A stretch of DNA of 8,876 nt from CAYGZA01 sp964354135 (GCA_964354135.1 CAYGZA010000290.1:1-8876), one strand, 5' to 3'; shown: positions 1 to 7,640, counted from the first letter of the stretch. Notes: generated by a model from the letters alone, not told the origin. Numbers and translations: made by a program.

Positions 1-1614
1 CGAGAAGATCTTGCCGACCTCCTCCAAGGTGTACGAATAGCCGTCGGCCAGGCCGTAGCGGAGGCGGAGGATCTCCCGCTCGCGATAATTGAGGGCATCC
101 AGCACGTCGGCGACGCGCTGCTTCAAGAGGTCCTGGTTCATCTCGTACAGCGGATCGTCCTCCCGGTAGTCTTCCAGGAACTCGCCGAAGTAGCTGTCGT
201 CGTGGTCGCCCACCGGCTGGTCCAGCGAGAGCGGCTGCCGGCTCATCTTCAGCACGCAACTGGTCTCGTCGATCGACAGCCCCGCGGCCCGGGCGGTGTC
301 CTCCACCGACGGCTCGAATCCGCGCCGCTGCAACAGCTCCCGGCTCACCGAGCGGACCCTGCTCATCGTCTCAATCATGTGTACCGGGACGCGGATCGTG
401 CGGCTCTGGTCGGCGATGGCCCGCGTAATCGCCTGCCGGATCCACCAGGTGGCATAGGTGGAGAACTTGTATCCCCGGGCGTGCTCGAATTTGTCCACCG
501 CCCGCATCAGACCGGTGTTTCCCTCCTGGATCAGATCCAAGAAGCTCAAGCCGCGGTTGCGGTAGCGTTTGGCAATCGACACCACGAGGCGCAGATTGCC
601 GGCCGAAAGGGCCCGCTTGGCCGAGTCGTATTCCTGCTGCAACTGGGCAATCCTGGCAATCCGGCGATGAAGCGTGGAAGGGCTTTCCAGCGTGACCCGC
701 ATGAGGCACCGCAATTCCTTGCGAATCTCCGCAACCCGCTCCGCGGCGTTGCGGCGCCGCCGCAAGAGAGTCAGCTCCTCGCTAAGGACATCCATCCGGC
801 GTGAGACCTGCCGCAACTTATCCAGAAGCGGCTGCAATCGCTGCGTCCGCAGGCCCAACTCCTCCACCAGGCGGACCGCCTTGTTCCGCCGGCAAACCAG
901 ACGCCGCCAAGCCTCCCGCCGCTCGCGCCTTGGCCGGCTTCGGGAAATTGCGAGGGTGAAATCCCGCTGGTTTCGCTTGAGCAGGCTCTCTAAGGTGCGA
1001 AGATTGGGTGCCAAGAGCCCAAGGATGTGCCGCTTGCCCCGCACGTTGGTTACCGAGACTTCAACCGTTCGGTCCAATCGCAACCTCCCGTCGCGGACCT
1101 TCTCCAGCAATCCTATGGCCGCCCGGAGCACGAAGTCGGTAGCCAACGTGCAATGGCGGAACAACCTTCGGGACAGCTCGATCCGTCGCGCGGCGTGGAT
1201 CTCTTCCCGGCGGCTCAACAGCGGAATCTCGCCCATCTGCATCAAGTAGATCCGCACCGGGTCGTCGATGTGGTCGTCCTTGCCCGTCGCCCAGACCTCG
1301 TGTTCCTCCGACCCCTCGTACAGGTCCGCGACGGGTTCCTCCTCATCAGGCAACGGCGCCTGATCCACGGCAACCACCACCACCTCTTCCCCTTCCTCCT
1401 CCTCGACGGTGGCGGCGAAACTGGGGTACGTCCTCTCGATGGGAGGGATGCCATTGCCGTTCCGGCCGTTCGACTTTCGGCGGCTGTTCTTGCGGGCAGG
1501 CTGGCTGGTGGTTCTCGGCAAGATGCTATCCTCAACACGCGGGGGGACGATGTTCTCGGCTACTTCGCACAACAGAACCGCTCTGCCGCTGCCAAGAAGC
1601 ACGTCCAATGCCAA
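1..1614 (-). CDS. rpoD: RNA polymerase sigma factor, RpoD/SigA family (3' end cut by the window edge)
   Basis: Directs core RNA polymerase to -10/-35 promoters; probably a primary or primary-like sigma factor. The minus strand is open from the window edge for 538 codons. Region 1.2 lies at about residues 117-150 (DPVRIYLMQMGEIPLL). A long arginine-rich non-conserved spacer follows, about 150-338. Region 2 begins at about 339 (GNLRLVVSIAKRYRNRGLSF, then LDLIQEGNTGLMRAVDKFE and YKFSTYATWWIRQAITRAI). Region 3 follows (RTIRVPVHMIE), then region 4 (LNYREREILRLRYGL, YTLEEVGKIF). The edge cuts just before the expected recognition helix. No in-frame ATG precedes region 1.2. I chose TTG at 1614 because an AAGGAAGG Shine-Dalgarno-like sequence at 1628-1635 lies about 12 nt upstream. 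TTG 1608, GTG 1602 and GTG 1698 are alternatives. Family assignment is very secure; the start is not. The symbol is by family, since planctomycetes carry several sigma-70 genes. Confidence 0.95.
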   Translation of the reverse strand, partial: MALDVLLGSGRAVLLCEVAENIVPPRVEDSILPRTTSQPARKNSRRKSNGRNGNGIPPIERTYPSFAATVEEEEGEEVVVVAVDQAPLPDEEEPVADLYEGSEEHEVWATGKDDHIDDPVRIYLMQMGEIPLLSRREEIHAARRIELSRRLFRHCTLATDFVLRAAIGLLEKVRDGRLRLDRTVEVSVTNVRGKRHILGLLAPNLRTLESLLKRNQRDFTLAISRSRPRRERREAWRRLVCRRNKAVRLVEELGLRTQRLQPLLDKLRQVSRRMDVLSEELTLLRRRRNAAERVAEIRKELRCLMRVTLESPSTLHRRIARIAQLQQEYDSAKRALSAGNLRLVVSIAKRYRNRGLSFLDLIQEGNTGLMRAVDKFEHARGYKFSTYATWWIRQAITRAIADQSRTIRVPVHMIETMSRVRSVSRELLQRRGFEPSVEDTARAAGLSIDETSCVLKMSRQPLSLDQPVGDHDDSYFGEFLEDYREDDPLYEMNQDLLKQRVADVLDALNYREREILRLRYGLADGYSYTLEEVGKIFS

Positions 1615-1627
1615 ATTGGCCCGGTCA

Positions 1628-1635
1628 CCTTCCTT
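1628..1635 (-). promoter_or_regulatory. Possible ribosome binding site for the sigma factor
   Basis: AAGGAAGG on the minus strand is the best Shine-Dalgarno match upstream of sigma-factor region 1.2. It lies about 12 nt before the TTG at 1614, which is slightly long spacing. It is the main reason for the chosen start, because this frame has no ATG before the conserved core. Confidence 0.4.
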
Positions 1636-1868
1636 TGCGATGAAAGCCCTCTGGTGCCAACAACTTAGAACTATTCCTTGGGGGTGCGCGGCGGTCACTG
1701 CCGAGCCGACGCGTTGCCGCAATGCACCAGCCTGCCGATCGAAACGGTGTATTTCCGAATCCGTAAGACCGATGGCGTGGATTGGCAGAAACAAGAGGAA
1801 TCGTCATTCTCTCTATGCTTCCCACCTCGCGCAATTCCAAGAAGCTGCACATCTCTCCGAGACTATTC

Positions 1869-1904
1869 AAGATAGCGATGATAGGGGTTCTGTCAACAAG
1901 TCAA
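1869..1904 (-). promoter_or_regulatory. Predicted sigma-70-type promoter(s) of the sigma-factor gene
   Basis: On the minus strand, TTGACA (1896-1891) is followed after 16 nt by TATCTT (1874-1869), a near-consensus promoter pointing at the sigma-factor gene. A second overlapping pair, TTGACT (1904-1899) and TATCAT (1883-1878), is spaced by 15 nt. A start near 1862 would give a leader of about 250 nt. The -35 area also carries a short inverted repeat, CTGTC at 1890-1894 and GACAG at 1905-1909 in plus-strand terms. The elements are visible; promoter activity is inferred. Confidence 0.55.
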
Positions 1905-2013
1905 GACAGGAAAGATCGCGAAAATAAGAAGTTGGACTCACCCTCCCGAGCATACCGGGCTGGCCCGCGCTCGAGCCTGGACCGGCAAAGACCACGCATT
2001 TCTGGGGGATAGA

Positions 2014-2035
2014 CGGGCCCCTGTTTCCAGGCCCG
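2014..2035. repeat. Short inverted repeat upstream of rpmG
   Basis: CGGGCC at 2014-2019 and GGCCCG at 2030-2035 form a perfect 6-bp inverted repeat around a 10-nt spacer. It overlaps the weak -35 of the proposed rpmG promoter and has no T-run, so it does not look like a terminator. It could be an operator or chance in GC-rich DNA. Confidence 0.3.
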
Positions 2036-2051
2036 AGCTATCGGCTACAAT
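2024..2051 (+). promoter_or_regulatory. Predicted promoter of rpmG-recJ
   Basis: TACAAT at 2046-2051 is a good -10 element. The best -35 at acceptable spacing is TTTCCA at 2024-2029, matching four of six consensus bases with a 16-nt spacer. Transcription would start near 2058, about 50 nt before rpmG. The -10 is persuasive and the -35 weak. Confidence 0.4.
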
Positions 2052-2105
2052 GGGCGGGTCAACAGTTCAGCAACTTGCGGCTTTGCCCATCCAGGTGATA
2101 CGAGA

Positions 2106-2276
2106 ATGGCCGGTAAAGGTAAGAAAAAGAAGGCGGAAGTGGTCTTCCTGGTTTGCGAAGAGACGGGCGATCACAACTACACGCTCCGCCGCAAGCCGGG
2201 CTCGGAAAAGCTCAAACTCAAGAAATACAGCCCCCGCCTGCGAAAGCACACCCTGCACACCGAAAAGAAGAAGTAG
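2106..2276 (+). CDS. rpmG: 50S ribosomal protein L33 (bL33)
   Basis: Small component of the large ribosomal subunit. The 56-residue product starts MAGKGKKKKAEVVFLVCEET and continues through GDHNYTLRRKPGSEKLKLKKY to the HTLHTEKKK tail. This matches bL33 in length and pattern: a beta-rich core with GxxNY, the EKLKLKKYSP segment and a basic C-terminus. Only one cysteine (residue 17) is present, where zinc-binding forms have CxxC pairs, so this is the zinc-free type. The ATG at 2106 is preceded by AGGTG (2093-2097) with 8-nt spacing. The stop lies 14 nt before the recJ start, so the two genes are probably co-transcribed. The gene is short and easily missed by length-filtered gene calling. Confidence 0.93.
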   Translation: MAGKGKKKKAEVVFLVCEETGDHNYTLRRKPGSEKLKLKKYSPRLRKHTLHTEKKK

Positions 2277-2290
2277 TCGCCCCCGCGGCC

Positions 2291-4036
2291 ATGGCCAAGC
2301 GCTGGCGGATCCACTCGCACGATCCCGACCGCATCGCCGCATTGCAGCGGGCCGCGGGCGTCTCGGCCGTGGTGGCGCAGTTGTTGATTTGCCGGGGCAT
2401 CTCCGATCCGGTTCTCGCCCGCCGGTTCCTCGATAGCAGGCTTTCGGACCTCCGGGACCCGGACCAGGTGCCGGGCTGCCGTCAGGCTGCCGAGCGGGTT
2501 CACGACGCGATCCGCAGCGGCCGGCGGATCGTCGTCTACGGCGACTACGACGTCGATGGAGTGACCGGCACCGCGCTTTTGCGCCAGTGCATCAAGCTGC
2601 TGGGCGGGAATGTCGGCTACTACATCCCCAGCCGCGCCGACGAAGGCTACGGCCTCCACGGAGATGCCATCCGCCGGCTGGCTTCGGAGAAGGCCGAGCT
2701 GGTCGTGACCGTGGACTGCGGCATCACCAGCGTCGAGGAAGCCGAGATCGCCCGGGAGTGCGGCCTCAGCCTGATCGTTACCGACCATCACGAGCCGGGC
2801 TGCCGGTTGCCGGAGGCGGCGGCGATCGTTCATCCGCGATTGCCGGGGCACGAGTATCCGTTTTCGGGCCTCAGCGGCTCGGGGGTCGCCCTGAAACTGG
2901 CCTGGGCGCTTTGCCAGCAGGCCAGCGGGGCCGCCAGGGTTGCCCCGGCCATGAAGGACTTTCTCGTGCAGGCCGTGGGCCTGGCCGCCCTGGGCACGGT
3001 AGCCGACGTGGTCCCGCTGGTCGACGAGAACCGGGTCCTCGTGCGGCACGGACTGGTAAGCCTGAAGCAGCAGCCCTCGGTGGGAGTGACGGCCCTGCTC
3101 AAGATCGCCGGTCTGGCGGAGAAACCGCGACTCGACGCGGAGGACATGGCCTTTGCGTTGGCCCCCCGGTTGAATGCGGCCGGCCGACTGGGGCAAGCGC
3201 AACTCGCCGTCGAGCTTCTGGTCACCGACCGGCCCGAGCGGGCCGACGAGCTGGCCCAGTACGTCGACGGGCTGAACGCCACCCGGCAGACGCTGGAGCG
3301 CGGCATGTATCTGGTGGCCCTCAAGCAGGCCAAGGAACAGTTCGATCCGGCGCAGGACGCCGCGCTGGTCTTGGCCCACCACGGTTGGCATCCGGGCGTG
3401 TTGGGGATCGTGGCCGGCAGGCTGGCCGACAAATTCCATCGGCCCGTCGTGCTGATCGCCTGGGACCGGATGGGCGTGAAACCGGGGGTCGGCTCGGCCC
3501 GGAGCATTCCCGGCTTCCACCTGCACGCTGCACTGGAGGCCTGCCGCCATCATCTTGTCAGCCACGGCGGGCACGCTGCCGCCGCGGGCCTGACGATCGA
3601 GCCGGCGAAGTTCGATGCCTTCCGGGCGGAATTCTGCGAACATGCCGCGGGCGAACTCGCGGAAACGGATCGCGTGGCGGACCTCTGGATCGACGGCGAG
3701 GCGCCGCTCAGCGCCTTTACCCTGCCGGTGGTCAACCAGATCGAGCAACTGGCCCCGTTCGGGCAAGGGAACCGCCGGCCGCTTCTGTGTGCCAGCCACG
3801 TGACCTTGGCGGACCCGCCGCGCGCGATCGGGTCCAACGGGCAACACCTCTCGATGCGGGTCAGGCAGCACAACGTCACGCTCCGGGCCGTCGCCTTCGG
3901 CGAGGGCGAGCGGGCCGAAGAGCTCGCCAAGCTGGATCGTCCCTTCGACGTGGCCTTTCGGCCCGTGATCAACACCTTCCGCGGCCGCCGCACCGTGGAG
4001 CTGCACCTGGTCGACTGGCGGGAAACCGACGGGTAA
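2291..4036 (+). CDS. recJ: Single-stranded-DNA-specific exonuclease RecJ
   Basis: A 5'-3' exonuclease that degrades single-stranded DNA during RecF-pathway recombination, mismatch repair and base excision repair, in the cytoplasm with Mn/Mg. The 581-residue protein has the DHH phosphoesterase motifs in order: YGDYDVDG (83-90), VTVDCGI (139-145), TDHH (164-167) and GTVADVVPL (235-243). The DHHA1 domain follows, with HPGVLGIVAGRL (367-378), GSARSIPGFH (401-410) and the GGHAAAAG motif (426-433). A C-terminal OB-fold segment contains APFGQGN (488-494). All expected metal-binding residues appear intact and the length is normal. I chose ATG 2291 because the frame upstream only overlaps rpmG with unrelated sequence. 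There is no strong Shine-Dalgarno sequence, so translation may be coupled to rpmG. Confidence 0.97.
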   Translation: MAKRWRIHSHDPDRIAALQRAAGVSAVVAQLLICRGISDPVLARRFLDSRLSDLRDPDQVPGCRQAAERVHDAIRSGRRIVVYGDYDVDGVTGTALLRQCIKLLGGNVGYYIPSRADEGYGLHGDAIRRLASEKAELVVTVDCGITSVEEAEIARECGLSLIVTDHHEPGCRLPEAAAIVHPRLPGHEYPFSGLSGSGVALKLAWALCQQASGAARVAPAMKDFLVQAVGLAALGTVADVVPLVDENRVLVRHGLVSLKQQPSVGVTALLKIAGLAEKPRLDAEDMAFALAPRLNAAGRLGQAQLAVELLVTDRPERADELAQYVDGLNATRQTLERGMYLVALKQAKEQFDPAQDAALVLAHHGWHPGVLGIVAGRLADKFHRPVVLIAWDRMGVKPGVGSARSIPGFHLHAALEACRHHLVSHGGHAAAAGLTIEPAKFDAFRAEFCEHAAGELAETDRVADLWIDGEAPLSAFTLPVVNQIEQLAPFGQGNRRPLLCASHVTLADPPRAIGSNGQHLSMRVRQHNVTLRAVAFGEGERAEELAKLDRPFDVAFRPVINTFRGRRTVELHLVDWRETDG

Positions 4037-4061
4037 ACAACTCCGGGTCGACCGTCCGCAG

Positions 4062-4079
4062 CCTGGGATCCGTCCCCGG
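4062..4079. terminator. Possible hairpin between convergent recJ and acetolactate synthase
   Basis: CCTGGGA (4062-4068) can pair with TCCCCGG (4073-4079) around a TCCG loop, with one mismatch. It lies in the 53-nt gap between the convergent stop codons, where a shared terminator would be expected. There is no T-run on either side, so this is a weak candidate. Confidence 0.25.
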
Positions 4080-4089
4080 TGGCTCCGGC

Positions 4090-5877
4090 TCACTCGCGAA
4101 TCAGGTCCTTGACCGTCATGCCCGACGGGATCATAGGCAAGACGTGCTCCTGATACGGGATCGCGATGTCCAGAAGGAACGGCCCGGGCGACTCAATCAT
4201 CTCGCCCAGAGCGCCCTGGAGCTCGCTTTTCCGGCAGATGTTCCGCGCCTTCCAGCCGAATCCGGCGGCGATCGCCACGAAATCGGGATAGCGCTGCTCC
4301 GGTCCAATCCCGTTGCCCAAGCCGACCGCCTCGGGATGGTCAATCGGGCCGAGGTAGGTGTGGGCCCGGTTCGAGGCGTGGAAACGGTCTTCCCACTGAA
4401 CGACCATCCCCAGATGCTGGTTGTTGAGCAGCATCACCTTCACGGGAACCTTCTCACAAAAGCACGTAGCCATTTCCTGGATGTTCATGAGCAGGCTGCC
4501 GTCGCCATCGATGTCGACGACGAGCTTGTCGGGATGAGCCACCTTGGCCCCCACGGCAGCAGGGAGCCCAAAGCCCATCGTTCCCAATCCGGAACTCGAG
4601 AGGAAACGGCGGGGATGGCGGGATTTGTAGAATTGGGCCGCCCACATCTGGTGCTGCCCCACCCCCGTAGCGATAACAGTATCCCTATCTTTGGTTAGTC
4701 TCCAAAGCTCTTGGATCGCGTGCTGCGGTAGAATGCCATCGAAGCTCTCGTCAAAGCAGAACGGTTCCGACTCCTTCCAGTCGTTGATCTTCTTGATCCA
4801 GTCGTCGAGGGGCTCTCTCGGCGGCTCGACGATCTTGTTGAGCTCGCCGAGGGCGTGCTTGACGTCGCTCACAACCGCCAGGTCCACCCGTTTGACCTTG
4901 TTGATCTCTGAGGCGTCGATGTCGATGTGTACCACGATGGCGTGCTTGGCGAACTCGGCGACCTTGCCCGTGACCCGATCGTCGAATCTCACTCCAAGCG
5001 CCAACAAGAGATCGCATTCATTGACGGCGTAGTTCGCGTACACGCTGCCGTGCATCCCGAGCATGTCCAACGACAAGGCATGGTCCCCCGGGAAACTCCC
5101 CAGGCCGGTCAACGTCATGGTCACGGGAATGCCGGTCTTCTCGACCAAGGCCCGCAGTTCCGGGGCGGCGTCCGCAGAGATGACCCCGCCGCCGGCATAG
5201 ATCACCGGCCGCTTCGACCGCCTGATCGCCTCGGCCACGCGGGCGATCTCTTCGGGCTTCGCTTTGAGATGGTCGACGCGGTACCCGGGCAGATCCATCG
5301 GGGCGTCGTAATTGGGAAACGTCTGCGCGTTCTGGACGTTCTTCGGCAGATCGACCAGCACCGGACCTTTGCGCCCGGTGGTCGCCACGTGAAACGCCTC
5401 GCGAAGCACTCGCGCCACGTCGTTCACGTCGGTGACCAGGTAATGATGCTTGGTGACGCTGCGGCAGACCTCGACGATCGGCGTCTCTTGGAAGGCGTCG
5501 GTACCGATCACCGGGGTCCCAACCTGGCCGGTGATCGCGAGAATGGGAATGCTATCGAGCCTTGCGTCGGCGATCGGGGTGACGAGATTCGTGGCCCCCG
5601 GGCCGCTGGTGGCCATGCAGATCCCCACCTTTCCGGTGGATCGGGCATAGCCCTGGGCGGCGAACCCGCCCCCTTGCTCATGGCGCGGCAGAATCACGCG
5701 GACCTTGTCCCGGAACCGCGTGAGGGCCTGGTGGAGCGGCATGCTCGCCCCGCCCGGGTAGGCGAAGACGGTATCCACCCCGTGGTTCACGAGCGACTGG
5801 ACGACGATGTCGGCCCCGCTGGTCAGTTGCGGACCGGTAGCTTTTCCGGAGACGGTCGTCGGTTGGTTCACAGCCAT
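4090..5877 (-). CDS. ilvB: Acetolactate synthase, large (catalytic) subunit
   Basis: A ThDP-, FAD- and Mg-dependent enzyme that condenses two pyruvates to 2-acetolactate, or pyruvate with 2-oxobutyrate; first common step of valine, leucine and isoleucine synthesis. The 595-residue product (numbering from ATG 5877) begins with the ThDP-binding domain: AYPGGASMPLHQAL, catalytic Glu67 in LPRHEQGGGFAAQGYAR, then ATSGPGATNL and TDAFQE. The FAD/central domain follows, with LGVRFDDRVTGK. The C-terminal ThDP domain has GDG at 458-460 and NN at 485-486, the metal-binding signature, then GMVVQWEDRF. It is complete, of normal length, and shows biosynthetic rather than catabolic features. An upstream GTG at 5883 is in frame, but an AGAGGTG-like site lies about 10 nt before the ATG, which I prefer. 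No ilvN or ilvC lies next to it, so the regulatory subunit must be elsewhere or absent. Confidence 0.96.
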   Translation of the reverse strand: MAVNQPTTVSGKATGPQLTSGADIVVQSLVNHGVDTVFAYPGGASMPLHQALTRFRDKVRVILPRHEQGGGFAAQGYARSTGKVGICMATSGPGATNLVTPIADARLDSIPILAITGQVGTPVIGTDAFQETPIVEVCRSVTKHHYLVTDVNDVARVLREAFHVATTGRKGPVLVDLPKNVQNAQTFPNYDAPMDLPGYRVDHLKAKPEEIARVAEAIRRSKRPVIYAGGGVISADAAPELRALVEKTGIPVTMTLTGLGSFPGDHALSLDMLGMHGSVYANYAVNECDLLLALGVRFDDRVTGKVAEFAKHAIVVHIDIDASEINKVKRVDLAVVSDVKHALGELNKIVEPPREPLDDWIKKINDWKESEPFCFDESFDGILPQHAIQELWRLTKDRDTVIATGVGQHQMWAAQFYKSRHPRRFLSSSGLGTMGFGLPAAVGAKVAHPDKLVVDIDGDGSLLMNIQEMATCFCEKVPVKVMLLNNQHLGMVVQWEDRFHASNRAHTYLGPIDHPEAVGLGNGIGPEQRYPDFVAIAAGFGWKARNICRKSELQGALGEMIESPGPFLLDIAIPYQEHVLPMIPSGMTVKDLIRE

Positions 5878-5947
5878 GGCCACGGGGCACCTCTCGCTCG
5901 CAAGGGCCCTACAACGGGGGGATTAACTGTTCTTGCCGAAACATTTT

Positions 5948-5976
5948 AAGATACGTCTCAGTTCCCCGGATTTCAA
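5948..5976 (-). promoter_or_regulatory. Predicted promoter of the acetolactate synthase gene
   Basis: On the minus strand TTGAAA (5976-5971) is followed after exactly 17 nt by TATCTT (5953-5948), a close match to sigma-70 consensus with ideal spacing. Transcription would start near 5941, giving a leader of about 64 nt. I see no leader peptide or attenuator in that leader, so classical ilv attenuation is not evident. Confidence 0.6.
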
Positions 5977-6045
5977 GGGCGTGGGCAGCGGTTGAGCGTG
6001 GGCCCCGAACGAAGCCCGTCAAGGCGCGGTGCGGGCGAACACCGT

Positions 6046-7596
6046 CTACTCTGCTTCTAGGATTTCGATCTTCAGCCGGCCCGCGACCTGGGCCACCGGC
6101 AGGATGCTGCTGAACGCCGATGCCCCTTGAAGGTTGCTATGGGCCAGCTTCAGATGGGCCGCGCCGATTCCCCCCTGGGCGAGCGTGGCGTCCATCGGAA
6201 TCCAGCGGCCGGCAACGTAGAGCTCGTCCCACATGTGGTAGAGAAAGGTCTGGTCCTTATACACCAGCCCGATGGCCGCACGGGCCGGGATCCCCCGGGC
6301 TCGCGCCATCGCCGCCAATAAGACCGCGTGCTCGGTGCAATCGCCCTCTCCGCTCTCGATCACCTCGGCGGCGCTGGCAAACGCCTGAGTGAAACCCCGC
6401 TTGGGGATCAACTCCCGCGCAGTACGCTCCAGGGCAACGGCAATCTGCCAGGGATCGCCGGAATCGCCCGCGGCCTTGCGGGCAGCCTCCAGGATCTTGG
6501 AGTTGTCGCTTTGAATGAAGTTGTTGGGCTCCCGGTCGCCGTCGGTTGGGGGTTCGTCCTTGGCGTCGGGATTGCCCGAGGGCCGGCCCGGCCGGACCGC
6601 GAAAACCGTCACCTCGGCGGTGTGGGGATCGATCGAACGGACCTGCTGGGTTGGCCCGGCGACAAACGCGCCGGCCGGGTCCTCTCCGTCCAGGTGGACC
6701 CGATAGCGGACCCGCTTGGTTTGGTGCGGCCGGACCAGCACCCGATCGACGGGGATCGAGAGCTTCCAGACAATGTCCAGATCGACGGGGCTGCCGTCGC
6801 CCAGGGCCACCGCCTGCGTGGTGCGGTAGGTCTCCGTGTCGAGCATCTCGGCGCGGCGTTTCCAGATCTCGCCGCCGGGATCGCACCAAATGGCTTCACG
6901 AATCGTCTGGTTGTCGAGTTTCGTTGCAGCGTCGATGCGAAGGAGTTTCCGCGTGCCGTCCAGGAGTGCCACGGTCTCGTAGTCCCCTGCGACCAGCTCC
7001 GTGGCGGCCACCTGGTTGGTCAGCGGGACCAGGGCGCGGATGGTGCGGCGCTGGCCGGATTTCATCGGCCGGCGGAAGAGGCTTTCGTCGGCGGCAAAGA
7101 AGCCGCCGTATTCGGCCGACCATGGGATCGACGTCGCGACGGTCTTGTCCTTGGTCGTGATCTTCAGTTGCATCTCGTCCCCGACAACGCGTCCCTCGGT
7201 CGCCATGGAAGCGGCGTTCGGGCCCGTCTCACTGCGGAACTCGCGCAATTGGCCCTCGGGCGTTTCCAGACTGACGAGGAGGATGTCGGTCTCCATCGGC
7301 GTGTCGAACCGCACGACGCGGAGGCGGCTCCGCGACTCCGTGCGGACGACCTCCCGCCCATCGCGCATGAGCCGGTGCGCCGTGGTGTGCGTGTATCCGA
7401 CCCGGGCCTTCTGAATGTACGAGACCTCCCAGGTTTCGCGTTCCGGCGGCGCGGATCTCTCTTGGAGAGAGGTGGGGGCAGTGGATGGGCCGGGTTTGCA
7501 GCCGTTCAGGAGAGTAGCGCAGAAGATCACCCCGGCGGCTGCCATCCATCCGCCGTGAGCCGGGTGATTCGGACGAACGGCGTTGACGTTTCTCAT
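6046..7596 (-). CDS. Lipoprotein with a transglutaminase-like domain
   Basis: The 516-residue protein starts with a lipoprotein signal: hydrophobic segment MAAAGVIFCATLL (18-30) and lipobox LNGC, with Cys33 as the predicted lipidated residue. A region of about 330 residues with no motif I recognise follows, probably beta-rich. Next comes a low-complexity linker around 336-360 (Pro, Gly, Asp, Glu). The C-terminal domain is transglutaminase-like, with Cys420 in SGEGDCTEHAVLL, His454 in FLYHMWDELYV and Asp469 in WIPMDAT, so the Cys-His-Asp triad is intact. Such domains can be proteases, peptide amidases or crosslinkers; the substrate cannot be told here. It is probably anchored in the cell envelope. 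ATG 7596 has GGGGAG just upstream, and starting at Met18 would lose the basic N-region. It has its own promoter and faces away from its right-hand neighbour. Confidence 0.9.
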   Translation of the reverse strand: MRNVNAVRPNHPAHGGWMAAAGVIFCATLLNGCKPGPSTAPTSLQERSAPPERETWEVSYIQKARVGYTHTTAHRLMRDGREVVRTESRSRLRVVRFDTPMETDILLVSLETPEGQLREFRSETGPNAASMATEGRVVGDEMQLKITTKDKTVATSIPWSAEYGGFFAADESLFRRPMKSGQRRTIRALVPLTNQVAATELVAGDYETVALLDGTRKLLRIDAATKLDNQTIREAIWCDPGGEIWKRRAEMLDTETYRTTQAVALGDGSPVDLDIVWKLSIPVDRVLVRPHQTKRVRYRVHLDGEDPAGAFVAGPTQQVRSIDPHTAEVTVFAVRPGRPSGNPDAKDEPPTDGDREPNNFIQSDNSKILEAARKAAGDSGDPWQIAVALERTARELIPKRGFTQAFASAAEVIESGEGDCTEHAVLLAAMARARGIPARAAIGLVYKDQTFLYHMWDELYVAGRWIPMDATLAQGGIGAAHLKLAHSNLQGASAFSSILPVAQVAGRLKIEILEAE

Positions 7597-7640
7597 CCGT
7601 CTCCCCTGGAGAGTTGGGGCCCAAAAGCGACCGCACTCTC

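Larger units (their letters stand above)
1615..2105. other. Divergent intergenic region between the sigma factor and rpmG
   Basis: This roughly 490-nt stretch separates the leftward sigma-factor gene from the rightward rpmG-recJ pair. By eye the part around 1740-1930 is more AT-rich than the flanking genes. It holds a sigma-70-type minus-strand promoter near 1869-1904, a leader of about 250 nt before the sigma-factor start, and a weaker plus-strand promoter near 2024-2051. An 81-codon minus-strand reading frame (1625-1870) lies in the leader but resembles nothing I know. I found no tRNA-like cloverleaf or second convincing gene. Confidence 0.7.

Noticed and set aside
2153..2290. N-terminal extension of recJ by 46 residues
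   Set aside because: This part lies over rpmG in another frame, is Pro/Gln/Ala-rich and lacks resemblance to RecJ N-termini. ATG 2291 is the natural start.
2177..4093. 638-codon minus-strand open frame opposite recJ
   Set aside because: recJ carries every family motif in the other strand. The antisense product is rich in Gly, Arg, Pro, His and Gln with no motif, typical of a shadow frame in GC-rich DNA.
2587..4698. 703-codon plus-strand frame crossing recJ and the end of the acetolactate synthase gene
   Set aside because: It overlaps two unmistakable genes, one on each strand, and its translation is low-complexity Arg/Gly/Pro sequence.
4927..5949. 340-codon plus-strand frame opposite the acetolactate synthase gene
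   Set aside because: The acetolactate synthase on the other strand is certain, and this frame runs over its promoter as well.
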